A stretch of 64,000 nt of DNA. Origin: Croceitalea dokdonensis DOKDO 023 (GTDB lineage Bacteria > Bacteroidota > Bacteroidia > Flavobacteriales > Flavobacteriaceae). The stretch lies in NCBI RefSeq assembly GCF_001306415.1, contig NZ_LDJX01000003.1:248001-312000 (forward strand). The letters are read 5' to 3'. Both the position numbers and the translations under genes were made by a program. Positions 45,475-53,584 of the stretch are shown here, piece by piece (the first letter of the stretch is position 1; each line of letters begins with the position of its first letter). Under the pieces are notes generated by a model. It was not told the DNA's origin and ran no database searches. It was given only the letters and a program-made list of their open reading frames with translations.

Positions 45475-46107
45475 ATGGAGTTAGCATTAAAAAATAGCTT
45501 TGGGGACTTGTTGGAACCTCAACTTTTAACCGAGATTGCAGAGGTAGGTAGCTTGGTGTCTGTAAATCAAGGAAGCAAGATTATAGAAATTGGCCAATAT
45601 ATAAAGGGAATGCCCCTATTGCTTTCGGGCGCCATTAAAATTTTACGGGAAGATGATGAGGGTGATGAATTGTTGCTTTACTATTTGGAACGTGGCGACA
45701 CCTGCAGCATGACCATGGCCTGCTGTCTAGGCGATATGAAAAGTGAGATACGTGCCGTAGCAGAAACCGATGTGACCTTGGTCATGATACCCATTCGTAA
45801 AATGGAGGAATGGACCGGTAAATACCGATCTTGGCGGAATTTTGTCTTTGACAGTTACCACAACCGCCTAAATGAATTGTTGGCAACCGTGGACAGCATC
45901 GCCTTTAAAAATATGGATGATCGTTTGGTAGCGTATTTAAAAGAAAAGGCCAGAATTGCGGCATCCAATACCATTGTAAACACCCATAAAGACATCGCCT
46001 ACGACTTGCATAGTTCTAGGGTAGTGATTTCAAGATTGCTCAAAAAACTTGAACGTTTGGGTAAAATAAGATTGCAGCGCAACCAAATTGAGATTGTTGA
46101 TTTGTAA
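45475..46107 (+). CDS. Crp/Fnr family transcriptional regulator
   Basis: 210 residues. The cyclic-nucleotide-binding-like domain (1-120) is followed by a dimer helix and a winged helix-turn-helix (TVNTHKDIAYDLHSSRVVIS-type region, about 165-190). The sensor half lacks the FNR Cys cluster but carries C77, C83 and C84 in DTCSMTMACCLG, so a thiol-based signal is possible. It starts 18 bases after the Mo subunit gene, so it belongs to that transcript. It is the obvious candidate to bind the palindromes at 42724, 46112, 47881 and 52967. Confidence 0.9.
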   Translation: MELALKNSFGDLLEPQLLTEIAEVGSLVSVNQGSKIIEIGQYIKGMPLLLSGAIKILREDDEGDELLLYYLERGDTCSMTMACCLGDMKSEIRAVAETDVTLVMIPIRKMEEWTGKYRSWRNFVFDSYHNRLNELLATVDSIAFKNMDDRLVAYLKEKARIAASNTIVNTHKDIAYDLHSSRVVISRLLKKLERLGKIRLQRNQIEIVDL

Positions 46108-46111
46108 GCCT

Positions 46112-46156
46112 TGTAACCTAAGATACACAGCATCCCGTAAAAGCTAATTACCTTTG
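46112..46156 (+). promoter_or_regulatory. Crp/Fnr-type site 2 and -7 element before sulP
   Basis: TGTAACCTAAGATACA at 46112-46127, 21 bases, then TACCTTTG at 46149-46156, a full match to TAnnTTTG. The ATG at 46162 lies only five bases after, so the transcript may be nearly leaderless. Confidence 0.7.
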
Positions 46157-46161
46157 TGGGG

Positions 46162-47880
46162 ATGTTAAAGCGTTTTTTTCCTATTCTAGACTGGCTGCCC
46201 AAGTACCAAAAAAGGGACTTGGCCGGAGATTTCTCGGCTGGGATTACCGTTGGCATCATGCTCATACCCCAGGGAATGGCTTATGCCTTGATTGCAGGCC
46301 TTCCTCCAATTTATGGGCTGTATGCAGCGCTTGTTCCCAATTTGGTCTATGTTTTTACCGGTTCCAGCAGAAAATTGGCGGTTGGTCCCGTTGCCTTGGA
46401 TTCTTTGATCGTTGCTTCCAGTTTGGCGGCCATGAAGTTGGGAAGTCTGCAAGCCTATATTGGGATGGCCATTTTATTGGCACTTTTTGTTGGGCTTATA
46501 CAAATGGTCATGGGTTTTATGAAATTGGGGTTTCTATCTAATTTTTTATCCAGGCCTGTGGTGAGCGGGTTTACCGTTGCAGCGGCTTTTGTGATCGGCA
46601 TCAGTCAATTAAAACATTTTTTTGGATTGGATATTGGTACCACCAATTCCCTAAAAACGCTCAGGGCCATTTTTAATCAATTGGGGGAGACCAATTTTTA
46701 TGATTTAAGTATTGGTGTCGCCGCAATTTTGGTAATCCTGGGGCTTAAGAAGTTGCATCGTAAACTGCCCGCGGCCATGGTGGTGGTGGTATTGGGAATT
46801 ATCGGGATTTATTTTTTTATGGTCAATGATACGGATGTACATATCGTAGGCCCTGTACCAAAAGGATTGCCCGGGTTTTTACTGCCAGAGTTAAACAGTG
46901 GCCTGTTGATTAAGGCATTTCCCACGGCCATGGCTTTGGCCTTTATCGCTTTTGCGGAAGCCATGACCATTGCCAAATCCATTGAGGAGAAAAGCCAGCA
47001 ATACCATACCGATCCCAACCAAGAACTACGGGCCTTGGGAGCTTCCAATATCATTGGTTCACTTTTTCAATCGTTTCCAGTGAATGCGGGTTTGTCAAGA
47101 ACTGCAGTAAATGTGAACGAAGGGGCAAAGACGGGCCTGGCCTCTTTTATTAGCGTAATTGTGGTAGGGCTAACGTTGTTGTTTTTAACGCCTTTTTTTT
47201 ACTACCTGCCCAAGTCTGTTTTAGGGGCCATTATTCTGGTGGCCGTGTACGGGTTGATCGATGTAAACTATCCCAGGCAACTTTGGAAGCAACAACGGGA
47301 TGAATTTTACCTATTCTTGGTCACTTTTTTGACCACGCTCTTTGTTGGTATCTCCCAGGGCATCATCTTTGGGGTGTTATTTTCATTGCTGTTGTTAGTC
47401 TATCGTATTTCAAGACCTCATATTGCGCTATTGGGCAAAATCCGTGGGTTGGATTATTTTAAAAATATTGATAGGTTTCCAGATGATATTGAGCAGCATG
47501 ATGAGATTTTATTGTTGCGGTTTGATGCCCAACTGTTTTTTGCCAACGTACGTTATTTTGAAAATGCCGTGTCCAAAGAAGTAGCCAAAAAGGGCAAGGC
47601 TGTAAAATACGTCATCCTAAATGCGGAACCGGTGAACTATATTGACAATTCTGCATTAAATGAGCTTCAGAAGATTGTTAGGAACTTAAGGGAAAAAGGG
47701 ATTGTATTTAAAATAGCCGGAGCCATAGGCCCTATTCGGGATATTTTACAAAAAAGTGACCTTTTGGAAGTGATAGGCAAAGAAAACGTCTATGTAAGGA
47801 CGGCGGAGGCTTACGAGGATTGCCTTAAAAAAATGGAAAGAACCGCCCTACAAGAAAAAGTGTCTTGGCAACACAGGTAG
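46162..47880 (+). CDS. SulP family inorganic anion transporter
   Basis: About 572 residues with twelve or so spans and a C-terminal STAS domain (about 440-560). Signature FSAGITVGIMLIPQGMAYALIAGLPPIYGLY in residues 25-56, and FPVNAGLSRTAVN near 305. SulP proteins carry sulfate, bicarbonate or related anions. Here, among sulfur oxidation genes, sulfate or sulfite export is plausible. ATG at 46162 is used; GTG at 46156 would overlap the promoter element. Confidence 0.92.
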   Translation: MLKRFFPILDWLPKYQKRDLAGDFSAGITVGIMLIPQGMAYALIAGLPPIYGLYAALVPNLVYVFTGSSRKLAVGPVALDSLIVASSLAAMKLGSLQAYIGMAILLALFVGLIQMVMGFMKLGFLSNFLSRPVVSGFTVAAAFVIGISQLKHFFGLDIGTTNSLKTLRAIFNQLGETNFYDLSIGVAAILVILGLKKLHRKLPAAMVVVVLGIIGIYFFMVNDTDVHIVGPVPKGLPGFLLPELNSGLLIKAFPTAMALAFIAFAEAMTIAKSIEEKSQQYHTDPNQELRALGASNIIGSLFQSFPVNAGLSRTAVNVNEGAKTGLASFISVIVVGLTLLFLTPFFYYLPKSVLGAIILVAVYGLIDVNYPRQLWKQQRDEFYLFLVTFLTTLFVGISQGIIFGVLFSLLLLVYRISRPHIALLGKIRGLDYFKNIDRFPDDIEQHDEILLLRFDAQLFFANVRYFENAVSKEVAKKGKAVKYVILNAEPVNYIDNSALNELQKIVRNLREKGIVFKIAGAIGPIRDILQKSDLLEVIGKENVYVRTAEAYEDCLKKMERTALQEKVSWQHR

Positions 47881-47925
47881 TGTAACCTAAGTTGCAGGAT
47901 AGTATGGGGACAAATGATACCTTTG
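47881..47925 (+). promoter_or_regulatory. Crp/Fnr-type site 3 and -7 element before the MBL-rhodanese gene
   Basis: TGTAACCTAAGTTGCA at 47881-47896, 21 bases, TACCTTTG at 47918-47925, then 16 bases to the ATG. Same geometry as at 46112. Confidence 0.75.
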
Positions 47926-47941
47926 CTTAAAAATTTAGCAA

Positions 47942-49351
47942 ATGCATATAGAACAGATATATACTGGATGCCTGGCCCAAGGGGCATACTACATAGAAAG
48001 TGATGGGGAAGTGGCTATTATTGACCCTTTGCGTGAGGTAAAACCTTACTTAGAAAGGGCAAAACGGGATAATGCCCAAATCAAATATATTTTTGAGACC
48101 CATTTTCATGCGGATTTTGTGAGCGGTCACGTGACCTTGGCCAAGGAAACCGGGGCCACTATTGTATATGGACCCAATGCCAATCCGGCCTATGAGGTGC
48201 TGGTGGCAAAAGATGGGCAGGAATTTCAATTGGGAAAACTTACATTTAAAGTTTTGCACACCCCTGGCCATACCATGGAAAGCACCACGTATTTATTACG
48301 TGACCAAAACGGAAGGGACCATGCCATTTTTAGTGGCGACACCTTGTTTTTGGGCGATGTTGGAAGACCGGACTTAGCGCAAAAAGCAGCCACTATGACC
48401 CAAGAAGAACTGGCCGGCCTGCTATATGATAGTTTACGAAACAAGATTATGCCCTTGGCCGATGATGTGATTGTGTACCCTGCCCACGGAGCAGGTTCTG
48501 CCTGTGGAAAGAATATGATGAAAGAGACCGTTGATACCTTGGGCAACCAGAAGAAGATGAATTATGCACTCAGGAACAATATGACCAAAGAAGAATTTGT
48601 GGCAGAGGTCACTGACGGTCTTTTGCCCCCACCGCAATATTTTCCGTTGAACGTTAAGATGAACAAAGAAGGGTATGATGACATCCATGAGGTCATAGAA
48701 CGCGGCGATACCGCACTTAAACCAGATGCCTTTGAAACCGCGGCAAATGAAACCGGTGCGGTGATTTTAGATGTACGGCATCAGGATAATTTTGCTAAGG
48801 GCCATATTCCTCGTTCCATTTTTATAGGGTTAAAAGGAGGTTTTGCTCCTTGGGTAGGTGCCTTAATAGCAGATGTGAAACAGCCCATTTTGCTGGTGGC
48901 AGATAAAGGAAAAGAAGAAGAGGCAATTACCCGGTTGTCACGCGTAGGTTTTGATGGTACCCTAGGCTACTTGGAAGGCGGAATTGAGGCATGGAAAGAT
49001 GCAGGAAAGGAAATTGATACCGTAAGCAGCATTACCGCAGAAAGATTTAAGGAGGCATTGACCAAGGATGTACCGGTTTTTGATGTAAGAAAAGAAACGG
49101 AGTTCAGTGCTGAGCATTTGGAAAACGCAAGGTTGACCCCCTTGGATTTTATTAACGACCATTTAGCGGAATTTCCCAATAAGGAAACCTTTTATGTGCA
49201 TTGTGCAGGCGGTTACCGAAGCATGATCGCCGCTTCAATCCTTAAAAGCCGTGGCATCCATAACGTTGTGGACGTAGCTGGCGGTTTTGCGGCCATTAAA
49301 AAAGCGGGAATACCAGTGACCAATTTTGTTTGTCCCACAACCTTAAAATGA
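47942..49351 (+). CDS. MBL-fold persulfide dioxygenase-like protein with two rhodanese domains
   Basis: 469 residues. The metallo-beta-lactamase domain (1-240) has ETHFHADFVSGH, HTPGHTMES and FSGDTLFLGDVGRPD metal motifs of persulfide dioxygenases (ETHE1/CstB type). Rhodanese domain 1 (about 265-355) lacks the catalytic Cys; domain 2 (about 370-465) has it in VHCAGGYRS. The expected reaction is oxidation of a low-molecular persulfide to sulfite, with the rhodanese handling sulfane sulfur. It leads an operon with a rhodanese lipoprotein and thioredoxin. Confidence 0.9.
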   Translation: MHIEQIYTGCLAQGAYYIESDGEVAIIDPLREVKPYLERAKRDNAQIKYIFETHFHADFVSGHVTLAKETGATIVYGPNANPAYEVLVAKDGQEFQLGKLTFKVLHTPGHTMESTTYLLRDQNGRDHAIFSGDTLFLGDVGRPDLAQKAATMTQEELAGLLYDSLRNKIMPLADDVIVYPAHGAGSACGKNMMKETVDTLGNQKKMNYALRNNMTKEEFVAEVTDGLLPPPQYFPLNVKMNKEGYDDIHEVIERGDTALKPDAFETAANETGAVILDVRHQDNFAKGHIPRSIFIGLKGGFAPWVGALIADVKQPILLVADKGKEEEAITRLSRVGFDGTLGYLEGGIEAWKDAGKEIDTVSSITAERFKEALTKDVPVFDVRKETEFSAEHLENARLTPLDFINDHLAEFPNKETFYVHCAGGYRSMIAASILKSRGIHNVVDVAGGFAAIKKAGIPVTNFVCPTTLK

Positions 49352-49358
49352 TGGCATT

Positions 49359-49760
49359 ATGAAGACCGTAGCCATGCAATTGCTTTTATTGTGCTGTAGT
49401 GTGCTAGCACTTGCCTGCCAAGATAACCCTAAAAAACAGGTACAGGGTATGGACGGTATCAGCATTATCGATAAAGAAGACGTAAAAACGCATGTTATAG
49501 GCAAAGAGGTACAATTGGTAGACGTACGCACAGCCGAGGAATTTGCGGCTGGCCATATTGGCCATGCGGTGAACTATAATATTATTGATAGCCAGACCTT
49601 TTTAAAACAAATTGAACGTTTGGACAAAAACAAACCCGTGTACCTGTATTGTAAAATGGGCGGACGCAGCAATAGGGCGGCCCTTTTGCTCAAAGAAAAT
49701 GGGTTTACAGAGATTTATGACTATTCTGGCGGATATAACAATTGGGTTATAGAAAACTAA
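49359..49760 (+). CDS. rhodanese-like lipoprotein
   Basis: 133 residues. Lipobox LALACQD at residues about 17-23 anchors it to the envelope. The rhodanese domain (about 35-133) has VQLVDVRTAEEFAAGHIGHA and the active Cys in LYCKMGGRSNRAA. It transfers sulfane sulfur, probably in the periplasm. Seven bases after the MBL gene, ten before thioredoxin. Confidence 0.88.
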   Translation: MKTVAMQLLLLCCSVLALACQDNPKKQVQGMDGISIIDKEDVKTHVIGKEVQLVDVRTAEEFAAGHIGHAVNYNIIDSQTFLKQIERLDKNKPVYLYCKMGGRSNRAALLLKENGFTEIYDYSGGYNNWVIEN

Positions 49761-49769
49761 TTTGGGCGT

Positions 49770-50063
49770 ATGGCAAATTTTTTAGATATCATTTCAGGGG
49801 ATAAACCGGTATTGGTTGATTTTTACGCGACTTGGTGCGGACCCTGCCAAACCATGATGCCCATCCTTGATAAGGTAAAGCAAGAATTGGGTGAGCGGGC
49901 TAAAATTATAAAGATTGATGTGGATAAAAACCAAGCGCTGGCGGCAAAATATCAGGTTCGAGGGGTACCCACCTTAATGCTGTTTAAAGAAGGGAAACAG
50001 CTCTGGCGGCAATCTGGCGTGGTGCAGGCCGATGCATTGGTCTCCCTACTGCAGTCTAGTTGA
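49770..50063 (+). CDS. trxA: thioredoxin
   Basis: 97 residues, complete thioredoxin fold with active site ATWCGPCQTMMP and cis-Pro in VRGVPTLMLFKEG. No signal peptide, so cytoplasmic. In this operon it probably reduces persulfides formed on the rhodaneses or the MBL enzyme. Confidence 0.9.
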   Translation: MANFLDIISGDKPVLVDFYATWCGPCQTMMPILDKVKQELGERAKIIKIDVDKNQALAAKYQVRGVPTLMLFKEGKQLWRQSGVVQADALVSLLQSS

Positions 50064-50125
50064 TTTTCATCACGATGCATTTTTGTTGTTGAGGTGTTAC
50101 CATCTTAACAGATTATTTTTTTGAT

Positions 50126-50398
50126 AAATGCAAGAAAGATTAATGGACCAACCCTAATTTTGATGCCTACCTAACGGGAACCATGGCGACGAAAGATTAT
50201 GATGGGGCGGATAAATTATCCATTTGGTGGTATAACCGGAACATTAGGATTTTTTCGAAGATGCTAGGACGCACCCAAAGTACAGAAGATAGGATATTGG
50301 TCATATTTGGCAACGGCCACGCTGCCATACTTAGGCAACTCTTTGAAGCTTCCCCCTCAATACCAATTTGTAGAATTTGATCGTTTGGAAGATTAGCC
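50126..50398 (+). pseudogene. C-terminal remnant of a DUF5694 protein, frameshifted
   Basis: The frame from 50164 reads DAYLTGTMATKDYDGADKLS, then WYNRNIRIFSKML and DRILVIFGNGHAAILRQLF, the usual end of DUF5694 proteins. After EASP a shift at the CCCCC run (about 50350-50354) restores QYQFVEFDRLED and TAG at 50396. Upstream, QERLMDQP fits in another frame, so a second shift lies near 50155. The N-terminal three quarters of the family are missing. Confidence 0.65.
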
Positions 50399-51271
50399 TT
50401 TTCGCTTTCCAAAGCCATGTAAGGACTGTCCCCAAAATCCTTTTGGCATTTTTGTGTCTCCATCATAGCCTAAGGTAATGGTGCCGCTATCTTCGGGCAG
50501 GTGGTTGGTCTTAAAAAGATAATCCCATAGACTTAAGCTTATACCAAAATTGACGCCAAATGATCCTTTTGGCAGTTCATAAGCATGATGGTACAAATGC
50601 ATTACCGGGTTATTTAGGATATACTTTAAGGGGCCATAGGTGAGTTTAATGTTGGCATGGTTTAAATGCCCAATGGTAATGGCGGCAAAATGGACCATAT
50701 ACGCCTGCTCTGGTTCAAACCCACCTAAAAGCATCACTCCAAGGGTCTTAAGGGGTTTGTACAGTATATTTTCCATCCAATGGTACCGTAGATGTGCCGC
50801 AAACCCCATTTCTTTGACACTGTGGTGCACTTGGTGAAACCGCCACAATAACGGAAATTTATGCAGGGCAATGTGGGTGAGCCACTGCACAAAGTCCAAG
50901 AGTACAAAGAACAGTAACAGTTGTGCCCAAATAGGCCAATGATTTAAATGTAGAACGGCAAAGCTTTGCGCCGTGATTCCCAATTCCCTAAAACCAACTC
51001 CCAATAGGTTATAAATACCTTGGATAACAATGGCAAAGACAAAGAAGTTAAAGAACATATAAAAGGCATCCAGCCAAAAATCCGTTCTAAAGACAGACTG
51101 GTCTTTACGCCATGGGAATAAAAATTCCAATAGCCAGACTATCAATGAAATAGATATGAGCCCCCAAAAGTAATTGGTATACCAAGGCACCTGAAACAGG
51201 ATGGACCTCCACGTATAATTTAAGGTGCCGTTAAAGCCATTAATAAAAGCGTCCCAATAGATTTCCATCAT
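50393..51271 (-). CDS. sterol desaturase/fatty acid hydroxylase family membrane protein
   Basis: About 292 residues with four or so spans and the di-iron histidine motifs: HIALH (about 139), FHQVHHSVKEMG (about 150), HLRYH and MHLYHHAYEL (about 236-245). Members insert oxygen into lipids. ATG at 51271 overlaps the stop of the cytochrome gene (TGATG), so translation is coupled. Why a lipid hydroxylase is tied to sulfite dehydrogenase is not clear. Confidence 0.88.
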   Translation of the reverse strand: MMEIYWDAFINGFNGTLNYTWRSILFQVPWYTNYFWGLISISLIVWLLEFLFPWRKDQSVFRTDFWLDAFYMFFNFFVFAIVIQGIYNLLGVGFRELGITAQSFAVLHLNHWPIWAQLLLFFVLLDFVQWLTHIALHKFPLLWRFHQVHHSVKEMGFAAHLRYHWMENILYKPLKTLGVMLLGGFEPEQAYMVHFAAITIGHLNHANIKLTYGPLKYILNNPVMHLYHHAYELPKGSFGVNFGISLSLWDYLFKTNHLPEDSGTITLGYDGDTKMPKGFWGQSLHGFGKRKG

Positions 51272-51690
51272 CAATCCAGTTCATACCATTCAACACCCTT
51301 AATAGGCTGTCGCCGACCTTTTTTGGTAGGGCCGTAATTTTTTGCCAGGTAGGCAATGATCCTTTCTTCATTTTTACCCAAATCCCATAAGTTTTGGGTT
51401 TCTTGCATCCATTCTATGGTAGCTTTCCACCCGGCTTCACTTAACCGGTTTTGGGTCACTAGCGTTGACGAGTGGCATTGGGTACAGTGTTGTATCACTT
51501 GTGAAACGCCAGTATCGTTTACAAAGCCAGAGCTCGCTATGGTCTTTTCGTCCAATTCAATAATCGTGGTCGCTAAAGGGGTAATCTCTTTTTCAATTTT
51601 GTTGGAATTGGTCACCGCTACAAAAAGAACGGTGAGAAACACGGCTGCCAGAAGCAATGAAAGGAAGGTGATAAGGTTTCGTTTTTGCAT
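51271..51690 (-). CDS. membrane-anchored cytochrome c (sulfite dehydrogenase electron acceptor)
   Basis: 139 residues. An N-terminal span (about 7-29) anchors a small cytochrome c domain with one haem site, CTQCH, at about 69-73, and a candidate axial Met in TIEWMQETQN. Similar small cytochromes accompany SorA-type sulfite dehydrogenases. The gene starts 12 bases after the molybdoenzyme gene. Confidence 0.87.
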   Translation of the reverse strand: MQKRNLITFLSLLLAAVFLTVLFVAVTNSNKIEKEITPLATTIIELDEKTIASSGFVNDTGVSQVIQHCTQCHSSTLVTQNRLSEAGWKATIEWMQETQNLWDLGKNEERIIAYLAKNYGPTKKGRRQPIKGVEWYELD

Positions 51691-51702
51691 CGTTTCACTA
51701 AA

Positions 51703-52920
51703 TTAGACCACCTTTACCGCAATGCGGTGACAGGCATTGTTTAAATAACCTTTGGGGTTCCAACCCGGTAATACCATGGGTTGACTTTTCCCATGTTCAT
51801 CCGTGGCTCTGGCCCAAACCTCATAATAGCCTTTTTTTGGAAAAGCAATGGTTGCCGCAAAGTGTTGCCATGCAAGTCGGTTAGCGGGTTTTTCCAACTT
51901 ACACACCTGCCAAGTACTGCCAAAGTCTATGGAACATTCCATTTTTTCAACTTGTAATTCTCCTGCCCATGCGTGGCCGTTTATCTGCAAAATGTTCTTT
52001 TTTAATAGAGCACCGGTTTTAGGATAGGTGATCAAAGATTTCACCGGCATGGACTCAATAATGCACATATCGTTGTCCTTGACCTTACTTCCCGGGGCAA
52101 CGGCCTCACAAGGTATCCTATAGGAGCTGCCGCCCATTTTGGCCCCATCATGCACTTTATTGCGTACACTTATGCGCTGTAGCCATTTGCCGGATACCGA
52201 GGCCGGCCACCCTCCGCAGACCAACCGTAAGGGATGGCCATGGACCAAAGGGATTGGCCCTCCATTCATTTCATAGGCAATCAGGGTTTCGTCCTCTAGT
52301 GCCTTTGCTATGGGTACTCCACGGGAAATGGGTTCTTTATTTGGGTCACCGCTTAAATGCGTATCCGCGGAATGATAACCAATATATACAGCATCCGATT
52401 GTATTCCCACATCCCTCAAAACATCTTTTAAACGAACGCCGGTCCATTTGGCACAGGATACGGCACCAATGGTCCATTGGTTTCCCTTGGCAGGTGGATT
52501 AAACTCACTGCGCCCATTGCCACCACATTCTAGCGTAAGTTGATAGGAGTAGGATGTAAAGTTGGTTTGTAATTCTTTTAAGGAATAGCTTTTCTGTTGT
52601 TGTACAGATTCGCCATCAATGGTAAGTTTCCAATTGGAAATATCGATGTTTTTTGGAATCTTTCCGTTGTTTCTAATGAACATGAAGCGGTTTGGCGTCA
52701 CCCTATCATTAAGTAAATGTGCCTTGGCTTCCATGTTCCAGGGTTTCTCGTTGAGCACCACCATATCCTTGTCTTTCTGGAATAAGGAAAAAGGGTCTGG
52801 GTCGTTTAGGCCCAAAGGCAAATATCCTTTTGGCATTTGGCCGGCAAAAACGAGCTCGGCACCTAAAGCTGCCGAGATGGAGGCCAAACTAAGGGTCGAG
52901 GCAAATTTTCTTCTATTCAT
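51703..52920 (-). CDS. sulfite oxidase family molybdoenzyme (SorA/SoxC-like)
   Basis: 405 residues with a twin-arginine signal (MNRRKFASTLSLASISAALG). The Mo-cofactor domain has the ligand Cys in LTLECGGNGRSEF (about residue 132), VHGHPLRLVCGGWPASVSGKW (about 225) and a C-terminal Mo-Co dimerisation domain (about 290-405). Expected role is periplasmic oxidation of sulfite to sulfate, electrons going to the cytochrome c encoded next. Transcribed minus from the shared Crp-type site at 52967. The moaE-moaC genes at 59221-60090 would help make its cofactor. Confidence 0.9.
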   Translation of the reverse strand: MNRRKFASTLSLASISAALGAELVFAGQMPKGYLPLGLNDPDPFSLFQKDKDMVVLNEKPWNMEAKAHLLNDRVTPNRFMFIRNNGKIPKNIDISNWKLTIDGESVQQQKSYSLKELQTNFTSYSYQLTLECGGNGRSEFNPPAKGNQWTIGAVSCAKWTGVRLKDVLRDVGIQSDAVYIGYHSADTHLSGDPNKEPISRGVPIAKALEDETLIAYEMNGGPIPLVHGHPLRLVCGGWPASVSGKWLQRISVRNKVHDGAKMGGSSYRIPCEAVAPGSKVKDNDMCIIESMPVKSLITYPKTGALLKKNILQINGHAWAGELQVEKMECSIDFGSTWQVCKLEKPANRLAWQHFAATIAFPKKGYYEVWARATDEHGKSQPMVLPGWNPKGYLNNACHRIAVKVV

Positions 52921-52937
52921 GATATAGGGTTGGAATT

Positions 52938-53011
52938 TAAAAATACTATAAAAATCGCGATGTATGTGTAACCCAGGTTACCAATAATGAAACAGTGATG
53001 GCGTAGTTTTG
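52938..53011. promoter_or_regulatory. divergent promoter with a shared Crp/Fnr-type site 4
   Basis: TGTAACCCAGGTTACC (52967-52982) is the most symmetrical copy. To the left, 21 bases then TATTTTTA on the minus strand (52938-52945) serve the sulfite oxidase gene. To the right, 21 bases then TAGTTTTG (53004-53011) serve the plus-strand genes. One site would activate both directions. Confidence 0.75.
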
Positions 53012-53014
53012 GTC

Positions 53015-53107
53015 ATGAAATTAAAAAAGTGGCACAAATTGGTATTGGTCTGTTGCACCTGTATTGCATTAGTGTCCCTAACTACGGTTTTAATAGAAAG
53101 ATTATGA
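53015..53107 (+). CDS. very small membrane protein, 30 aa, coupled to DUF2892
   Basis: ATG at 53015, TGA at 53105, overlapping the next ATG (ATGA at 53104). It reads as a basic start MKLKKWHKL and one hydrophobic helix with CCTC in its middle. The ATG lies four bases after the -7 element, so the message would be leaderless, or this frame is simply leader sequence for the next gene. Confidence 0.4.
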   Translation: MKLKKWHKLVLVCCTCIALVSLTTVLIERL

Positions 53108-53310
53108 AAAAAAACATGGGCGGTACAGACCGCATGGTACGTTTTATTTTGGCGCTGATAGTGCTTGCGTTGTTTTATTTTAATGTAGTGCAGGGTACTT
53201 TGGCGTATGTGCTATTGGCATTATCGGGCATCTTTGTCCTAACCAGTTTAGTAAGTTTTTGCCCCTTATATACCCTTTTTGGGCCAAATACCTGTAAACT
53301 GAAAAACTGA
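53104..53310 (+). CDS. DUF2892 family membrane protein (YgaP-like)
   Basis: 68 residues with two spans. MKKNMGGTDRMVRFILALIV and CPLYTLFGPNTCKLKN are the DUF2892 marks (inner-membrane part of YgaP rhodanese-type proteins). The two Cys near the end are usual for the family. Common beside sulfur genes; function unclear. ATG at 53104 is used, giving the typical length. Confidence 0.85.
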   Translation: MKKNMGGTDRMVRFILALIVLALFYFNVVQGTLAYVLLALSGIFVLTSLVSFCPLYTLFGPNTCKLKN

Positions 53311-53369
53311 GGAATATCATTTTTTCTGGGTTTGGGCCTTCTTACTTTTAATGGCACTTTAAATTAGTT

Positions 53370-53501
53370 ATGATGCTTACAAGGTTTCTACCCTTAGTGG
53401 CTTGGGGAAATGGTATTTTTATGATTGGTGTGTTCGCCATCGTGGTGGTGGTGCTCATCATTGCGGTACTCAGTTTGATGAACAGCGGCAAAAAATCTTG
53501 A
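53370..53501 (+). CDS. small single-span membrane protein, 43 aa
   Basis: ATG at 53370, TGA at 53499. One strong hydrophobic helix (about 13-36, with VVVVLIIAVLSL) and a basic C-terminus (SGKKS). Downstream of DUF2892 on the same strand and upstream of the YeeE genes. Family not recognised. Confidence 0.5.
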   Translation: MMLTRFLPLVAWGNGIFMIGVFAIVVVVLIIAVLSLMNSGKKS

Positions 53502-53532
53502 AAATTCGCTATTCTCAAGGCATGGTCTTTCC

Positions 53533-53565
53533 CTGACCTAGGTCTAGGGAAGTAGCATATCTTTG
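53533..53565 (+). promoter_or_regulatory. promoter of the YeeE/YedE genes with overlapping palindrome
   Basis: TATCTTTG at 53558-53565 fits TAnnTTTG, 20 bases before the ATG at 53585. The palindrome GACCTAGGTC (53535-53544) lies 13 bases upstream of it. Centre-to-box distance is 18.5, eleven less than at the Crp-type sites, and the outer bases differ. Confidence 0.5.
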
Positions 53566-53584
53566 TTTTTTATTAGCTTAACTT

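Noticed and set aside
50183-50380. 65-codon frame as an independent small gene
   Set aside because: It is the frameshifted tail of a much longer DUF5694 protein.
53533-53548. GACCTAGGTC palindrome as a further Crp-type site
   Set aside because: The distance to the -7 box is 11 bases shorter than at the other sites and the outer half-site bases (GTAAC) are missing.
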